A stretch of 64,000 nt of DNA from Druceiella hillmani (GCA_039881145.1 JAYKKI010000016.1:7775001-7839000); one strand, 5' to 3'. Shown: positions 1 to 11,959, numbered from the stretch's first letter. Translations and numbers: made by a program. Notes: generated by a model not told the origin, from the letters alone.

Positions 1-118
1 TGATCGACTTGAAAAGGCAAAACTCTTTTCTTTTGTAAAAAGAAAACCGTATTTTTAAAAGAAACTAAAAAACAACTTTTTTTTCCACAGAACCCATTGA
101 GATAAATCAAACTAGCTC

Positions 119-270
119 ATTTGTTGTATTACAACATCTTCAGGTGGGATATTAACAAAGATGCTAATATCCCACCTGAAGATGTTGTAATACAACAAAA
201 CCTAGGTCGTGGTAAAGAAATTAAAGAAAGTAGAAATAATACTACATCACGTAGTTTCATTTAATTGTGT
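119..270 (+). repeat. Hammerhead palindrome repeat, copy 1 (left arm truncated)
   Basis: This is a fold-back repeat. A short left arm (about 119-161) is the reverse complement of the start of a longer right arm (162-270). The right arm has the family's ribozyme order: CCAC, CTGAAGA (176-182), a GTTG/CAAC stem, the core purines, CCTAGG, GTC and GTGG (ends at 212). The core here reads AAAA instead of GAAA, so this ribozyme should be dead. The left arm stops before the CCTAGG stem III, so it has no complete ribozyme. The right end is the shared CATTTAATTGTG. Family assignment rests on near identity to the copies at 7.6, 19.9 and 31.9 kb. Confidence 0.85.
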
Positions 271-396
271 ATATATAACTTCACAATTACACAACAAAAA
301 AATATGCGTTTTATCCAAAATCACACTCACCTCAGTCTACTGGTCCAATTGATGTGAAGGACACATACGGTATGAGCGTAAACGTTACATTAAATT

Positions 397-831
397 ATGC
401 CTTGGTGCATACTGGTGAGTATAGAAATAGTCGTAGCTATAACATTGTTAGTTTTTTTAAAAAATAATACATTTGTTTTTGTCGGTCTGAGAAACCAACG
501 AGCGGATGTAGGAAGATTAAGCGATTACTTACCTCTTTATTATTATGCATTAGTAATCTCTTGGATACCAATAAATATAAAAAAACTTGAATTATTTTAT
601 CCCAGATATCCCTTACTCATGGAATATTTCCATGAAATGTTTGGGAAAGTTTCAGAGGAGCTGACCAACTGCTATATAAAGAAAATAAACTTCGTAGCCC
701 GCATCACACACCCGCATAAATTCGATGTTTTATTTCCTTGTCCGATATTTACTACAAGATACAGCTTTCTGACCAAAAGGAACTTTTACAACGTTACGTT
801 CAAGGAACACGATTCAATCATACGCTGCTGA
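397..831 (+). CDS. Unassigned 144-codon ORF with N-terminal hydrophobic segment
   Basis: I do not recognise this protein. The ORF starts with ATG followed by Pro-Trp-Cys. Residues about 4-30 form a strongly hydrophobic stretch that could be a signal anchor. The remainder has a balanced composition (several Trp, Pro, His and Cys, charged residues spread throughout) rather than the Lys/Asn/Ile/Phe bias of chance ORFs in this A+T-rich DNA. It ends with TGA. A GTAATA donor-like site lies a few bases beyond the stop, but no partner exon was found. It could be a decayed exon, a piece of a mobile element or a chance ORF; the evidence is composition only. Confidence 0.22.
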   Translation: MPWCILVSIEIVVAITLLVFLKNNTFVFVGLRNQRADVGRLSDYLPLYYYALVISWIPINIKKLELFYPRYPLLMEYFHEMFGKVSEELTNCYIKKINFVARITHPHKFDVLFPCPIFTTRYSFLTKRNFYNVTFKEHDSIIRC

Positions 832-1130
832 ATATGCCCAGGTAATAACTGGAGACTTATAAGTTTACAAGGATTTTTCTGCTTAAATCTATCCAGCAGG
901 CTTACTCTTCACAACTTCAGACTCACAACTTCAAGAGAACAACTTGACAATTTATTAAATAAAAAAGAGCACGTTTTTAAAAGTTTACCTAATTCTCATA
1001 GTTTTTGAGATATTTACGGTATTTTCATATCTGTGAAAGTTATACCAGGCAATATATTTAGGTGGTGGAAAATAACGTTTATATTTATAAAATGTTAAAA
1101 AATACATTTAAATATTTATATGTATCTAAG

Positions 1131-1186
1131 TATGTACGGAATCCCGGTAGTGTGAGTTCTGTTCGTACTTGACAGGCTTTTATTTA
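1131..1186 (-). repeat. Fragment of CCGGCCAAGTGCGAG-type dispersed repeat
   Basis: The stretch runs TGTACGGAATCCCGG, a GTGAGTTCTGTTCGTACTTG core, then GACAGGC and T-rich sequence. Read on the minus strand it parallels a repeat I recall as common in Lepidoptera, which starts with CCGGCCAAGTGCGAGTC and continues to GGGTTCCGTACA. Better preserved relatives lie at 11.5 kb (minus) and 54.64 kb (plus). This copy is decayed and short, with no coding content. Confidence 0.5.
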
Positions 1187-2026
1187 TTTTAAGAAGTACG
1201 ATGTAGGTAAACGCTTTATTTATTGACTATTTTCTATCCTTCATTTTTCCTCGTCAGATTATTTTCATGGAACTCTGGAAAAGTTTGAAAGTAGTTTATT
1301 AACAACTACTTAAGAATAATAATATAAATAAATATATTCAGATAATATTTGTGTGATAGAAAAACCACACATTTTCCCTTGTTCGATGTTTATTTACAAT
1401 ATAGACGAAGAGTTTCTGATAAACATTGTAACAAACTAAATCTAAAAAAGTCAATTTCGACGATTTTTCACATGGATACTTTGCAATACATTTTTTTTTT
1501 AAATTATAAGGTATTAGGTAATCTAGAACTTTTGGGGTAATCTTAAAAAGTTGAACACCTAGACAGAAAAAAAGGATTTATGGTCTATTTACTTAGATTT
1601 TAAAACGTTACTTTTCTTTTTTAGTTCCATTGGAGGACACCAAAATTAAAATGTAAAATAAAATCACCGATTTGACTGTTCATCGTTCTAGTTTTTTGTC
1701 GCTATATTCAAACCTTTAACGGTCGATTTTAGTACAAAAATAATTCTAAATTTTCTTAACAAAAGTAATAAAATCATTAATAATATTAAAAAAAACAGTG
1801 AGCCGTCACGGAACGCCTGGCAGATGTGAAACATCGTGTTCGTACCAGTAATATGCATAAAAGACAAGATTATTACAGGAACTAAATATAGCATAATGAA
1901 AAAAAAAGTATTACGCATTTCTTACAGAAAATGGTGACTTTATTTAATAAACATTTATTTACAATTAATATAAAAATAATAAAGCACAGGTTATGTGTAC
2001 CGTAGTAAACAACAGCGTCGAACTGA
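1187..2026. other. No gene recognised
   Basis: A+T-rich sequence with scattered short ORFs of biased composition. I see no repeat family, splice-flanked exon or RNA gene here. Confidence 0.5.
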
Positions 2027-2190
2027 GTGAGGAGGAGGTCGCGTAGTCGGTTGCGCATGGCGATACGTCGCCGTACCGTACACTCTACTCCATATATACT
2101 GTATTTATACCTTAGTATAGCGTGGCCACCCGTCGCCACGGCAAACGTCGCCACGCCAACGATCCGGTTTATACCTGCGCCTATAAATTT
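2027..2190. other. Small CpG-rich patch
   Basis: This stretch is clearly richer in G+C and CpG than its surroundings. It contains repeated CGTCGCC words, a GGCGA-TACG-TCGCC mini-hairpin near 2058-2071, and closely spaced GTCGCCACGGC and GTCGCCACGCC copies near 2130-2155. A 66-codon plus-strand ORF crosses it, rich in Arg then Pro/Ala, but I do not recognise it. It may be an old mobile-element fragment or a short promoter-like island. Confidence 0.35.
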
Positions 2191-2530
2191 TTCACATCAA
2201 AAACAAAAATCTGCAAGTATAGCATAAAGGGATTTCGTATATATATTGTTCTTTCAATTTTAAAAAAATAATGAAAAACGTGTGAAAATAAAAAAATAGT
2301 TATGGTTGGTATTTATATAAACCGCAGGCACGATCACTCTTAAATACATTCAAATAAACCTTAATAAATTTTTTTACTTTTAAAATTCTTAATTAATGTT
2401 TAAACTAATTATAAATTTTAGAATTGAGTATTTCATCTCACATCTCAAGACGTCAAAAAACAAATACATGAATATGCACTACCATTTACTAAGGGGAAAC
2501 AAGTAGAATTAATACGAGCCATAAGCGAGC

Positions 2531-2584
2531 TTCGAGAAGTGATTATGCGGTACGTGAGTAGGTATCGCATAATCACTTCTCGAA
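2531..2584. repeat. Perfect 19-bp hairpin
   Basis: TTCGAGAAGTGATTATGCG (2531-2549) is followed after a 16-base loop by its exact reverse complement (2566-2584). It sits at the outer edge of the left arm of the large inverted duplication and has no counterpart at the outer edge of the right arm. It could be a young fold-back, a small-RNA precursor or the tip of a mobile element. Confidence 0.8.
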
Positions 2585-5500
2585 ACCTAAATTTGAGAAC
2601 CAAAAGAAATGTTGCACCGAATCAAATAACGCAATGTTTGAAAATCGGGAATCAAAAGGCATTTCAAAGTTTACGTGCATACAATTCACGACTCAATTAC
2701 AAAATGCTCAATTGTGACGAATAAATTGTTAGTTGATCTTGTATTATATATTTGCCTAAATTATATTTTTATTCATTATGTGACTGAGTACAACTCTCTT
2801 CTTAAACGCAGATAATTACACTCAATTGCCCTTAAAATGAAAGCGCAACCGCGCCCACACGATTTTATAACTATAAACTGGATATTGCATACATTTTACA
2901 ATGTACTCCAGCATAACAGTCCCCCATTAACCCTAATTTGGACATTTACTTCATCATCGCTTTCAATCTAATACGTTGTCCAAAATGTAATGCACAGTAA
3001 CGTCCTTTCGCATCTTGTGAACCTTCACCAGTTCGATGCCAATTAAGTGCAATAAATTATATGTCGATTAAATAGTGTTGCAGCGAGATAATTTATTTTT
3101 ATTTTAAATTTACTTCGAGCCTCCGGGGAATCGAGAATATTGAAAAAAATTACTTCTTAGTCGAGACTGATCAAAAACAACAATGCCAATTAGCAAAGGG
3201 CTTACCTAATAAAAACTCGGACTTTGAGAAAATTGTCTAACAAAAATACATCCTGTTTTATGGTTTTGACAAGAACATTTTAAGAAATATATTTTTTGAG
3301 AAAAAAAATCACTTGCAATGATTTAGTGTCGACTGGCTCTGTTTGTTTATTTCACTCGTTTATGTCACATTGGATATATATTCTCGTCAATAGCTTCTGA
3401 TGGATGTAAAAATTCATATAGCCAAAAATATTATTGTTTAAACATTATATTTTATTGGTCGTGTGGTTCGGTCACTTGCAATAATATGACCGTTAGTCGA
3501 TACGTAGTGCAGAGTAATAAGTATAGACTAACGGTAACAATAAACATACTCATATTTTATAGTTTTTATGAATACTCGTATAATAAGTTATTATTCACCG
3601 CTGAGAGTAAAACATACTTGTATTAAATTTTTTTTATATATTATAATACTATGACCAAAAAAGAAAAATATAACTCGTGAATTAAAATTAAAAAATGACC
3701 TTTGACTGTCTAATCATTAATATTTATATAACTATATATATAAATATGATGTTATTATTGAGGTATCATGTATCCTATTATAAAATATTCATTTTGACTC
3801 TTATAAATGTTACATAATATAATTTTAAGTTTTGTAATGAAATATACATGTGCAAATAACACATAAATCCAAATATCAGGACACATGAGCCTATAAACTA
3901 TTATACATTAAAAACTATCTACACCTTGTACTGATTCAATACTCTAAGTTAATATTTCACCCATAGCCCTGCCATGTATTAGGAATAAATAATAAATATG
4001 TTTATTACTTGCTAAGAAATTACTCGATTTTCCGAGGTAATTTCTAAGATATGTTAGTTTGTGATAGACCATACGTAACCCACATATAGACCACGTATAG
4101 ATCATATGTAAGCAAAATCGAATAATATTTGGTGAAAATGATACTGAGTTGCTGAATAAAATAACAAATATGTAAACGAGTTTTCGTTTTTATAATATTA
4201 TTATAAGCATTGACTATATACTATTAACTAGGACTAGTAATCAGTAAGTTTAAATATCATTTTTGGATCGTTTCACCTTAAAGATAATTAAATCGTTTAT
4301 AACCATACAGCCAAATGCTTCTTGAATCAATTTTAAAGTCAATCATTAATTTATCTGTCACAAAATTTTAAAAACGTTCTTTGTTCGTTCATACAAATTT
4401 CATATTGAACATAAAAAAATTCAACGTCGGACCCTTTTACTATCTTCACTTGATTACAAAGATACGTGCTATGCAAATCCCTAAGCAGAACTTTTGTACC
4501 CACCATATCTTTGCTTAAGAAAATCTGGTCACGTTTCTGAATATATGTTAAGGCTGAACTGATACGTGGCTGGTATCATCTACATGTCATCTGCCTTGTC
4601 CATATTAGGTTAAATAATCCTAACAATCCATCGTACCTGAGTTTCAGATTTACAACCCGATGAGCATAATCTAGGATTATGTTCTGAGAGTCTCCACGCC
4701 TGCTTACTCCCAAATGTAATACATCATTTTATGAGTATTAATTTAGAATGTACATTGCCTTAGTTAAGAGACAACTGTGGAATGAGAAGTTCTTAATTTT
4801 CATGTCTGAGTATGGCTTTGTATTTCCCGATAAATCTTAAGTCCTATGTAATTAAGTAGATACGAATATGTTTTTCATACAGTCGTTAGCAGTTTACCGC
4901 TCTAAATACTTTTTTATTTTAATTAGAATTGTATAGTTATATACAATTCGTAAATTAGCCTTCTGTATTCATGTAGATAAACGTTCGCAAATGAATAAAT
5001 ATTACCAGAAGAACGAAAATTGTTTTCAGCATGTGACATTGCGTTTTTCCATCCTACTTTCTAAATCTATGCGTGAATCACGAAAATGAGTCTGAACTCT
5101 GCGTCTAAACTTCAATTACATGGATTTGACCGTTCGACATTGAATCAAAACCCAATTAGTACTGGAGATCATAAATATTTCAAAATAGTAAAATAAACAA
5201 TTACGCCAAGAATAAAAAAATGTTTAAACAAATTAAATAACCTTTTGATATAAACAAAACTTTAACACCATTTGCAATTTTTATGTTAATGACCTTAGCA
5301 AAACGGCATTGGCGCGCAGTTGGTGTTTGGCGCGGCTTGTTTGAAATTATATAGATTGGGTTTAAAAAAACAAATCACTTAAAACTATCTCAGTGACTAA
5401 ATTACTGAATTTTTTAAATTGCTTTTTGTTGTACGGTTAAGGAACACCATATGGTATATGAGAATGGATTCGTTTAATGTCGAACGGTCAAACCCACATT

Positions 5501-6030
5501 ACCGCATTGAACTAATACCAAAATCGACATTTTTAATTTACTATATCGTTCGATAGTTTTTTGTATATGAATCGCGAAATGATGAAAGGATGTTAATAAA
5601 ACTATTTTAGCTTTTATATTGAAAAGGTGTCTATTATACATACACATGATTCTGTACATCAGATGGAGTATTTGTGTAGCATGTTTTTGTAAAAGAAATG
5701 CGGAAATTGTTTCATTGGAATAGCAAATTTGACAGAGATTTTTCAGAAGTAATTGAATGTTTTCAAAGAGTTTCTTAACTTTTCTACTCAGTTACATAAA
5801 CAAAAATGTCTTTATTACGTTCTTTACTACAACCTGTTTAAATTGCTTTTTGGTATAGACAAAACATGTATAATTTATATTTCATACGTAGCGAATAATA
5901 TTTATATCATATAATAGCAACGAAAACAAGAAATTAAACGATAGAATAAAAACTTTTAAAGATAAATAATTTGAACATTTTCAAGTAACAAACAATTATG
6001 CACTAGTAACAAACAAAATTATATAACTAA

Positions 6031-6290
6031 TTGTCTGCAACTAATTGTTTTCTCATTTTTCGGTTTTATAATTTATGAGCTATGGTAATATTAAAATGGT
6101 AGTACAATTATATTCCAACACAATAACAATTTATGATAAGAGCTTGCTAGCTAATTTTCTGCAACTAATTGTTTTCACTTTTGTATTCTCATTTTTCGGC
6201 TTTATAATTTATGAGCTATGGTAATATTAAAACGGTAGTGCAATTATATTCCAACACAATAACAATTTATGATAAGAGCCTGCTAGCAGA
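6031..6290 (+). repeat. Two-copy tandem duplication, about 125-bp unit
   Basis: TCTGCAACTAATTGTTTTC starts at 6033 and again at 6158. Both are followed by TTTATAATTTATGAGCTATGG, ATTCCAACACAATAAC and ATGATAAGAGC. The second copy carries about 13 extra bases (TTTTGTATTC region) and a few substitutions. No coding content. Confidence 0.9.
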
Positions 6291-6879
6291 CAGACGACCG
6301 CAAACATGGTGTGTGGAAGAAATCATGATAAAACTGTGTTGACATTGATATGCAAAAATATGCCAAACAATTGTTGGTTGAATATTCCAACAAACGTTGA
6401 TTGGCGACATCGGACAGCTTATGGTGTGTAAGTGAATCGGTAGTTATGGTGAATTGATGTTTAAAAGTATATATGAAAGGAGCTACAAAAAAATTTTACT
6501 GGAGAAATTTGAAAGCCACTACGGAAATATTTTATCGTCTTGCTGGAAATTTTGTCTGAAAAATCATATACGAAGCATATAAGATACTTAATTTGCCTAT
6601 ATAATTTGCGTTATATGTGTAAATTGTATGACTACAAGCTGGAGTGCAGAAGTAGGTCTCTTCACATGTCAAATTGGACGTTAATGATGAATCTCTCTTA
6701 AGCTAGGGCAGATATACTAAACTAACATATTGCGTATAATAATGAAGTATGGTTTTAATTGGTGTAATATATTGGTAATATTAATGTCGCTCTTATGTCT
6801 GAAAGGTAAAAATTAGGAAAAATTTAAATTAACCTTAATCTATGTCTAATACTGCCACATATTTTGTTCGTTCTATTTT

Positions 6880-7000
6880 TAAGTTCCGTGCTTCAAAAGG
6901 AGACAAAAATAGAGCTCTTACGATAAAAACTCACGCGTTCGTCCTTCTGTCGGTCACAGTCGACACTCTCAGAAACTCTTCGACGTAAAAACTTAAAATT
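6880..7000 (+). repeat. CCGGCCAAGTGCGAG-type repeat, 3' part
   Basis: The order TTCCGTGCTTCAAAAGGAG, ACAAAAATAGAGCTCTTACG, TCGTCCTTCTGTCGGTCAC matches what I recall of the distal part of this repeat: TTCCGTAC, an AAAAGGA run, a CCTATAAGG-like centre, then a GTC-rich CTGTCTGTC segment. The inverted counterpart at 22.9-23.0 kb lies at the position expected from the large inverted duplication. This suggests the element was present before the duplication. Confidence 0.5.
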
Positions 7001-7644
7001 TGGCATAATTATAAAATATATAACTCTGATACAGTTAAACAGTTAAAAATTCAGAATATTTGTATGTGCATTTTAGAGTATGTACGTAGTATGTAGCTGG
7101 TTACATGAATCTCTAGTCTTTTCTTAAAAATTTATATGAGACAGATTTGAAGATATTGATGGAAATATCCCCAAAAATCCAGATACCGTCTATAATCCCC
7201 AAAAATATTTAAAGAATCCATGAACCATTTTCATGTAAAAATATTTAAATTGCAGCATGTAGTATGTTGATAGTACGGAGATTCCTTGTAAGCATACATG
7301 CATAATGTACATAGGTACATTCCAAAATGAAAATATAACATTAAATGGCAAGCTGATGATTATTTTTTTAAAATATACAAAAACTAATTTCGCGTTAATT
7401 AAAAGCCAAATAATTGAATTCGCTTGTAAAATGTAAAATATAAATATGAGTAAAAAATTAAAAGGTACAAGGTGTAGTTTTTACATGTAGGACCGGTCTA
7501 GTGCATGTTGGAAGACGCACAAAGTAGGGTCCCATAGTTGTCTAGATACCTTGAATTTTTTAACGCGAGTTAAATGTAATAATTTTACACAATTAAATGA
7601 AACTACGTGATCTAGTATTATTTCTACTTTCTTTAATTTCTTTA

Positions 7645-7685
7645 CCACGACCTAGGTTTCGTTGTATTACAACATCTTCAGGTGG
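7645..7685 (-). ncRNA. Hammerhead ribozyme, minus strand, intact core
   Basis: On the minus strand the order is CCAC (stem I), CTGAAGA, one extra T, GTTG-TAATA-CAAC (stem II), GAAA, CC-TA-GG (stem III with a two-base loop), T, C (cleavage after GTC), then GTGG (stem I). All invariant core positions of a type I hammerhead are present (CUGANGA, GAAA, NUH). Very short stem III and an extra base before stem II are traits I recall from Penelope-like element hammerheads, where dimers are thought to help cleavage. Self-cleavage is predicted, not shown. Confidence 0.7.
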
Positions 7686-7723
7686 GATATTAGCAAAGAT
7701 TCGCAAAGATCTTTGCTAATATC

Positions 7724-7764
7724 CCACCTGAAGATTTTGTAATACAACGAAACCTAGGTCGTGG
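7724..7764 (+). ncRNA. Hammerhead ribozyme, plus strand, weakened stem II
   Basis: Same order as its partner on the minus strand. CTGAAGA is at 7728-7734; GAAA, CCTAGG, GTC and GTGG follow to 7764. Stem II reads TTTTG against CAAC, one G lost compared with the family GTTG, so the stem is weaker though the catalytic core is intact. It diverges from the minus-strand ribozyme at 7645-7685. Confidence 0.6.
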
Positions 7765-9592
7765 TAAAGTAATTAAAGAAAGTAGAAATAATACTACATC
7801 ACGTTGTTTCATTTAATTGTGAATAATGAATTTCTACAAAATTAACGCTAAATATATTCAGTAATAATTTTACTTGAGGTATCTATTCAAATGCTAATAT
7901 CTAGAATTAGTTTTTAAATGTTTCAAGGCACCGGTTGAAAAATAAAATAATAGTGGGCAGGACGGGGTTCATATTTTATGACAATTTAACGCTTAATATA
8001 TTTCACAAATGGGCTAAAACATGAAAAATAATATCTAAGTAGAAATTCGCTTTTAATTGAAAGACCAATCGAACGACACCAAACTCGGTGAGCTAAAAAA
8101 TTGTGTTCTCCCCCCATTCGTATAATAAAAAATTACTTACTCTTTATTTGAAATAACTTTCTTAATTCAGGAATAATTATAACATTTTTTAAACGTCATA
8201 GACTTTTATCATAATTGAAAGAAAAAAAGAGCCTCCATCTGAAGCATCCGTTCGCAAAATTCAAAGAATATATTTCTAGAAGAGTAAAAATATGAAGCTG
8301 TGTCAGAGAGATGACTCTTACGAAGATCAGTATTTCTTGTTTCAATATGGGACCCTTAAAATTAACAACAAGTAAACGCTTTTTACATCGTCTTATTTAA
8401 ATTAGTGTTTATAACCCTGAAAAAAAAACAAAAAAATTACCTACGAAATACCCTGAAAGAAAAAAATTATATATTTTCAATACATTACACTCGAAGTTTT
8501 TTGTTTTCTAACTAGTTACATTTCTGATTAAATTTCACAAAAATTAGTCTTTCGTTTTATTAATAATAATTATTAGTTTTTTCTTTATTACAACTTATTA
8601 TACCAATTAATTTTTTTCATATCCCTTGCAAAAATTACATAACACTTTTTAGAGTTTCAGATTAAAATAGTTACAGTCAATTTGTTATGATAATGTGTTT
8701 AGTAGATATTCATATACAGCTATTTGAAAAGAAATTTTATCCATTATAACTTCAAATGAAGCCATTTTCAGTAGACAATATGTGTGGATTAAATAATATG
8801 GTAAGTAATCCAGAAACAGCTTTAACTTTCTGGTTACTTTTACGTTAACAAACGCATATTATGAATGCAAAAGTTTGGACAGACGAATATATAAATGGAT
8901 GTCTATTGCTCTGTAACAGCATAAATTCTAAATCGATTTGCTACAAAGATAGATTATAATTTCGATTAACAATACTTTAATATTACGAAATCTTGAGTAG
9001 TTCCTGAGGGATATCAGCCATTTGTATAATATTTGTTAGGTTCTTACTTAATCACAAACTATTTTGTATAGTGCAATTCTCTAAGTTTTCATTTTAGCAT
9101 GAATTTACTCGTAACGTGTAACCCGAACTCGACACGTATATTGCGAATCTGAGAGTGATGGTTCCAATGAAGTTGCGGGCAGCAACTTGCGTTGTTTCTA
9201 AAATATAAAAATATTGTTGTAAAGAATATAAGTTTTATTTCAAGGTCGTGATAAATTTAAATCATTTCATCAAATGGTTTCAAATTAGTTCTAAGAATAA
9301 CCTATGTGGCAAAATTATAATAGTGCAATAATAGTTTTGAAAAGATAGTAATATTCCAAAATTAGTTTCAATAGTATCTCTAAAGCAGTCTAGTATCCGA
9401 AAATACTCATCTTTTATTTGCTTTTAATATTATTTTTAATTATTATTGTTAATTCGTGGAAATTAAAGTTTTAAAATATTTACTTAAATAATCAGAAATG
9501 TTAATGAAGTTATTAACGAAAATACACCTGAAATATTACTGAGTATTGACCCACGGCACAACGATTTTGTGAGGTAAAAGAATTTTTTTTAA

Positions 9593-9740
9593 CAATCTTT
9601 GAATTGAGGTACAACGACTTCTTTGAAGAATCCTTGAATTGAGATACAACGACTTCTTTGAAGAATCTTTGAATTGAGGTACAACGACTTCTTTGAAGAA
9701 TCTTTGAATCGAGGTACAACAACTTAGTTGAAGAATCTTT
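9593..9740 (+). repeat. Minisatellite, 35-bp unit, four copies
   Basis: The unit contains GAATCTTTGAATTGAGG followed by TACAACGACTTCTTTGAA. Four successive copies carry a few substitutions, and the last is the most diverged (CGAGG, AACTTAGTTG). The array is open on the minus strand because 35-bp shifts cycle the frame, so the ORF there is a by-product. Confidence 0.95.
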
Positions 9741-9974
9741 TACAGCAGTTTGTAGTCTACTAAACCAAAGTAGAAATATTAAGATTATTTACAGGTGTAA
9801 ACACAGATTTATAAAAACACTTGTGTGGTAAAAATGGAAAACAAGTGAGAACCAAGATTCTTCTTCCTCTCATCTCGCGCAGCAGAGAGTTATAAAAATG
9901 CTTAAGTGATTATTTTGAAAATATGTCTATAAAATCGGAAGAGTAGAAGGATTTTTCACCGTTATGTTTGAAAA

Positions 9975-10366
9975 ATTCTGGTCTTTTTTATTTTATAAAA
10001 TTCTTCTTATCTTATTTAAAATAATTCTGGTCTTTTTCATTTTATAACATTCTTCTTATTTTATTTAAAATAATTCTGGTCTTTTTCATTTTATAACATT
10101 CTTCTTATTTTATTTAAAATAATTCTGGTCTTTTTCATTTTATAAAATTCTCCTTATTTTATTTAAAATAATTCTGGTCTTTTTCATTTTATAACATTCT
10201 TCTTATTTTATTTAAAATAATTCTGGTCTTTTTCATTTTATAAAATTCTTTTTATTTTATTTAAAATAATTCTGGTTTTTTCATTTTATAAAATTCTTTT
10301 TAATTTATTTAAAATAATTCTGGTCTTTTTCATTTTATAAAATTCTTCTTATTTTATTTAAAATAA
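9975..10366 (+). repeat. Minisatellite, 49-bp unit, eight copies
   Basis: The unit runs ATTCTGGTCTTTTTCATTTT, ATAACATTCTTCTTATTTTA, TTTAAAATA. Starts fall at 9975, 10024, 10073, 10122, 10171, 10220, 10269 and 10317. Copies differ by single bases, mainly AAAATT against AACATT in the middle, with a one-base deletion in the seventh copy. The first unit lies where the left arm of the large inverted duplication stops; a single related ATTCTGGTC-type word survives at 21.69 kb on the opposite strand. Confidence 0.95.
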
Positions 10367-11502
10367 AACATATATCTCGTAGTCACGAAAGGTAATAAGA
10401 GTGTTTGACTCAAACGAATTCATTCTTATAAAAATATAGATTTGCTGATATTTCAACTGAATACACTTTCACGTTACTTACAAAAACATAATAATTCATC
10501 AAATATAAAGTTTATTCTCATGAAAATGTTTCAGCAAATATTATTCATTTTGTGTACGGTAATATCGTTCAGTGACAATTATGCTAAATGCAGCGTGTAA
10601 TTTAAAAACTAGTAGTGAACTTGTATTAACATCACGATTGGTGTTTGAAAAAACATTTCTGAATGATGACAAATTCGTTTAGTTAGTTTAAGTAACATAG
10701 TATTTTTCAATGTTTCAAGGTATCTAATGATATGTGAATGTTGTTAAATTTCAATACTTAAAACCACGCTTTGATTTAATCTATCGTGCATCTACATATA
10801 AATGGAAAAATAAATAAGAAAATATGATTCATGCATTTACTGTCGAGAAAAATAATTTAGATACTAACGATATATTTAAAGTTGATTAAATGACAGAGGG
10901 CGGAATTTTCTAATTACAACATAAAATATCTTTTATCATACGTCACACATTGACGACAACAGATTTTTGAAAACTTATTTTAGAAAAACTTATTTTGATA
11001 ACCAAACCTAAATTCTTTTATTTTTAAGACTATGATAATTTTTCCTACGCAATTTTTAGATACGTTTTAGAACGCAATATCTCAAACATATTTTCTTTTT
11101 ATCCACGATTCTAAACTATTTCGAATTCATTTCTATACTATTTTTTTTACAATATAATTATGTACTTTGCCACTTTTCTCTAAAGTTCAAGCTTACGTTT
11201 AATAAGATTTCATTTCTGAAAAATAAAGGTATTTCATTTTTATTTCCATAAATAATAATGAAGTTTTTGAAGCAGAAAATGTTATGAAAAATTTATAATT
11301 TAAATGTTTTTATGGATGGTTTTTGTCAAAAATGTGTACACATTGGAGCAATCAGCGCATACACAAATTTAAGCAATTATATGTGAGGTTTTATACTTTT
11401 TATGTGCATTTATGTGCATTTGAAAAATGTACCGGGAAACATACTTACGTGATAAATAATAATATTAATATCTGTAAATAGTTTAATGGAAATACATAAA
11501 AG
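10367..11502. other. No gene recognised
   Basis: A+T-rich sequence between the minisatellite and a short dispersed repeat. I found no coding frame, RNA gene or repeat relation within the window. Confidence 0.5.
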
Positions 11503-11632
11503 TGTACAGAACCCTCATAGTTCGTATTCTGCTCGTACGAGTAGAACTCGCACCATTTTTAATCTTAACCGAACGCACCGTAGCCATTTTTCGCACCGTA
11601 ACCATTTTTAGCACCGTAACCATTTTTAAATC
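11503..11632 (-). repeat. CCGGCCAAGTGCGAG-type repeat start plus a short tandem array
   Basis: TGTACAGAACCCTCATAG, TCTGCTCGTACGAG and AGAACTCGCACC match, on the minus strand, the start of the dispersed repeat that begins CCGGCCAAGTGCGAG. It is followed by about four copies of an 18-base word of the form GCACCGTAACCATTTTT (11,549-11,625), an expansion private to this copy. Confidence 0.55.
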
Positions 11633-11889
11633 AGTAAATATTTTTGTAAATTCTATCCTAATTTGACTTCTTATATAATCTTCGTTCTTATGCATTCTTG
11701 CAGCTCTTATTCTGATCCTTTATTTTTTAATCACTTTTTTTGTCTATTCTTTTTTGCATCCCCGATCAACGTAGTGACATTATCAAATTGTTACTTCTTA
11801 TTTATTTTCATTCATTTTTATTTAAAAATTTCTTTACGTTGGATATCAACTTTAATTTTATGTTATTTTAAATAAATATACATTAGTTT

Positions 11890-11898
11890 ATGTATATA

Positions 11899-11959
<61 letters not shown>

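Larger units (their letters stand above)
7588..7862. repeat. Hammerhead palindrome repeat, copy 2 (both arms)
   Basis: This is the most complete palindrome of the family. The left arm (7588-7703) and right arm (about 7706-7820) are reverse complements around the inner GCAAAGAT sequence. Both begin and end with CACAATTAAATG or its complement. The right side continues with the family tail GAATTTCTACAAAATTAACG and AAATATATTCA (to about 7862), which the left side lacks. Each arm carries a hammerhead core, on opposite strands. Confidence 0.9.
2590..10000 (+). repeat. Left arm of large diverged inverted duplication
   Basis: Read on the minus strand, this region aligns in order with 21.6-26.0 kb. 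Paired anchors seen by eye: 2.60-2.70 with 25.98-25.87 kb; 2.96-3.03 with 25.63-25.57; 3.12-3.30 with 25.45-25.27; 3.33-3.40 with 25.20-25.12; 4.48-4.80 with 24.51-24.20; 4.81-4.87 with 24.18-24.10; 6.79-7.00 with 23.10-22.90; 8.85-8.90 with 22.65-22.60; 9.29-9.35 with 22.24-22.18; 9.75-9.98 with 21.90-21.68. The left arm is longer because of insertions, including the hammerhead repeat at 7.6 kb and a tandem duplication at 6.0-6.3 kb. Similarity is roughly 70-80 percent in the anchors. An extra small inverted repeat (ACCGTTAGTC at 3489-3498 with its complement at 3526-3535) lies inside. No intact gene is visible. Confidence 0.75.

Noticed and set aside
9513..9722. Minus-strand ORF with internal amino-acid repeats
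   Set aside because: It is the translation of the 35-bp minisatellite, not a repeat protein.
9593..10366. CRISPR-like array
   Set aside because: Units are head-to-tail without unique spacers and the genome is eukaryotic; these are minisatellites.
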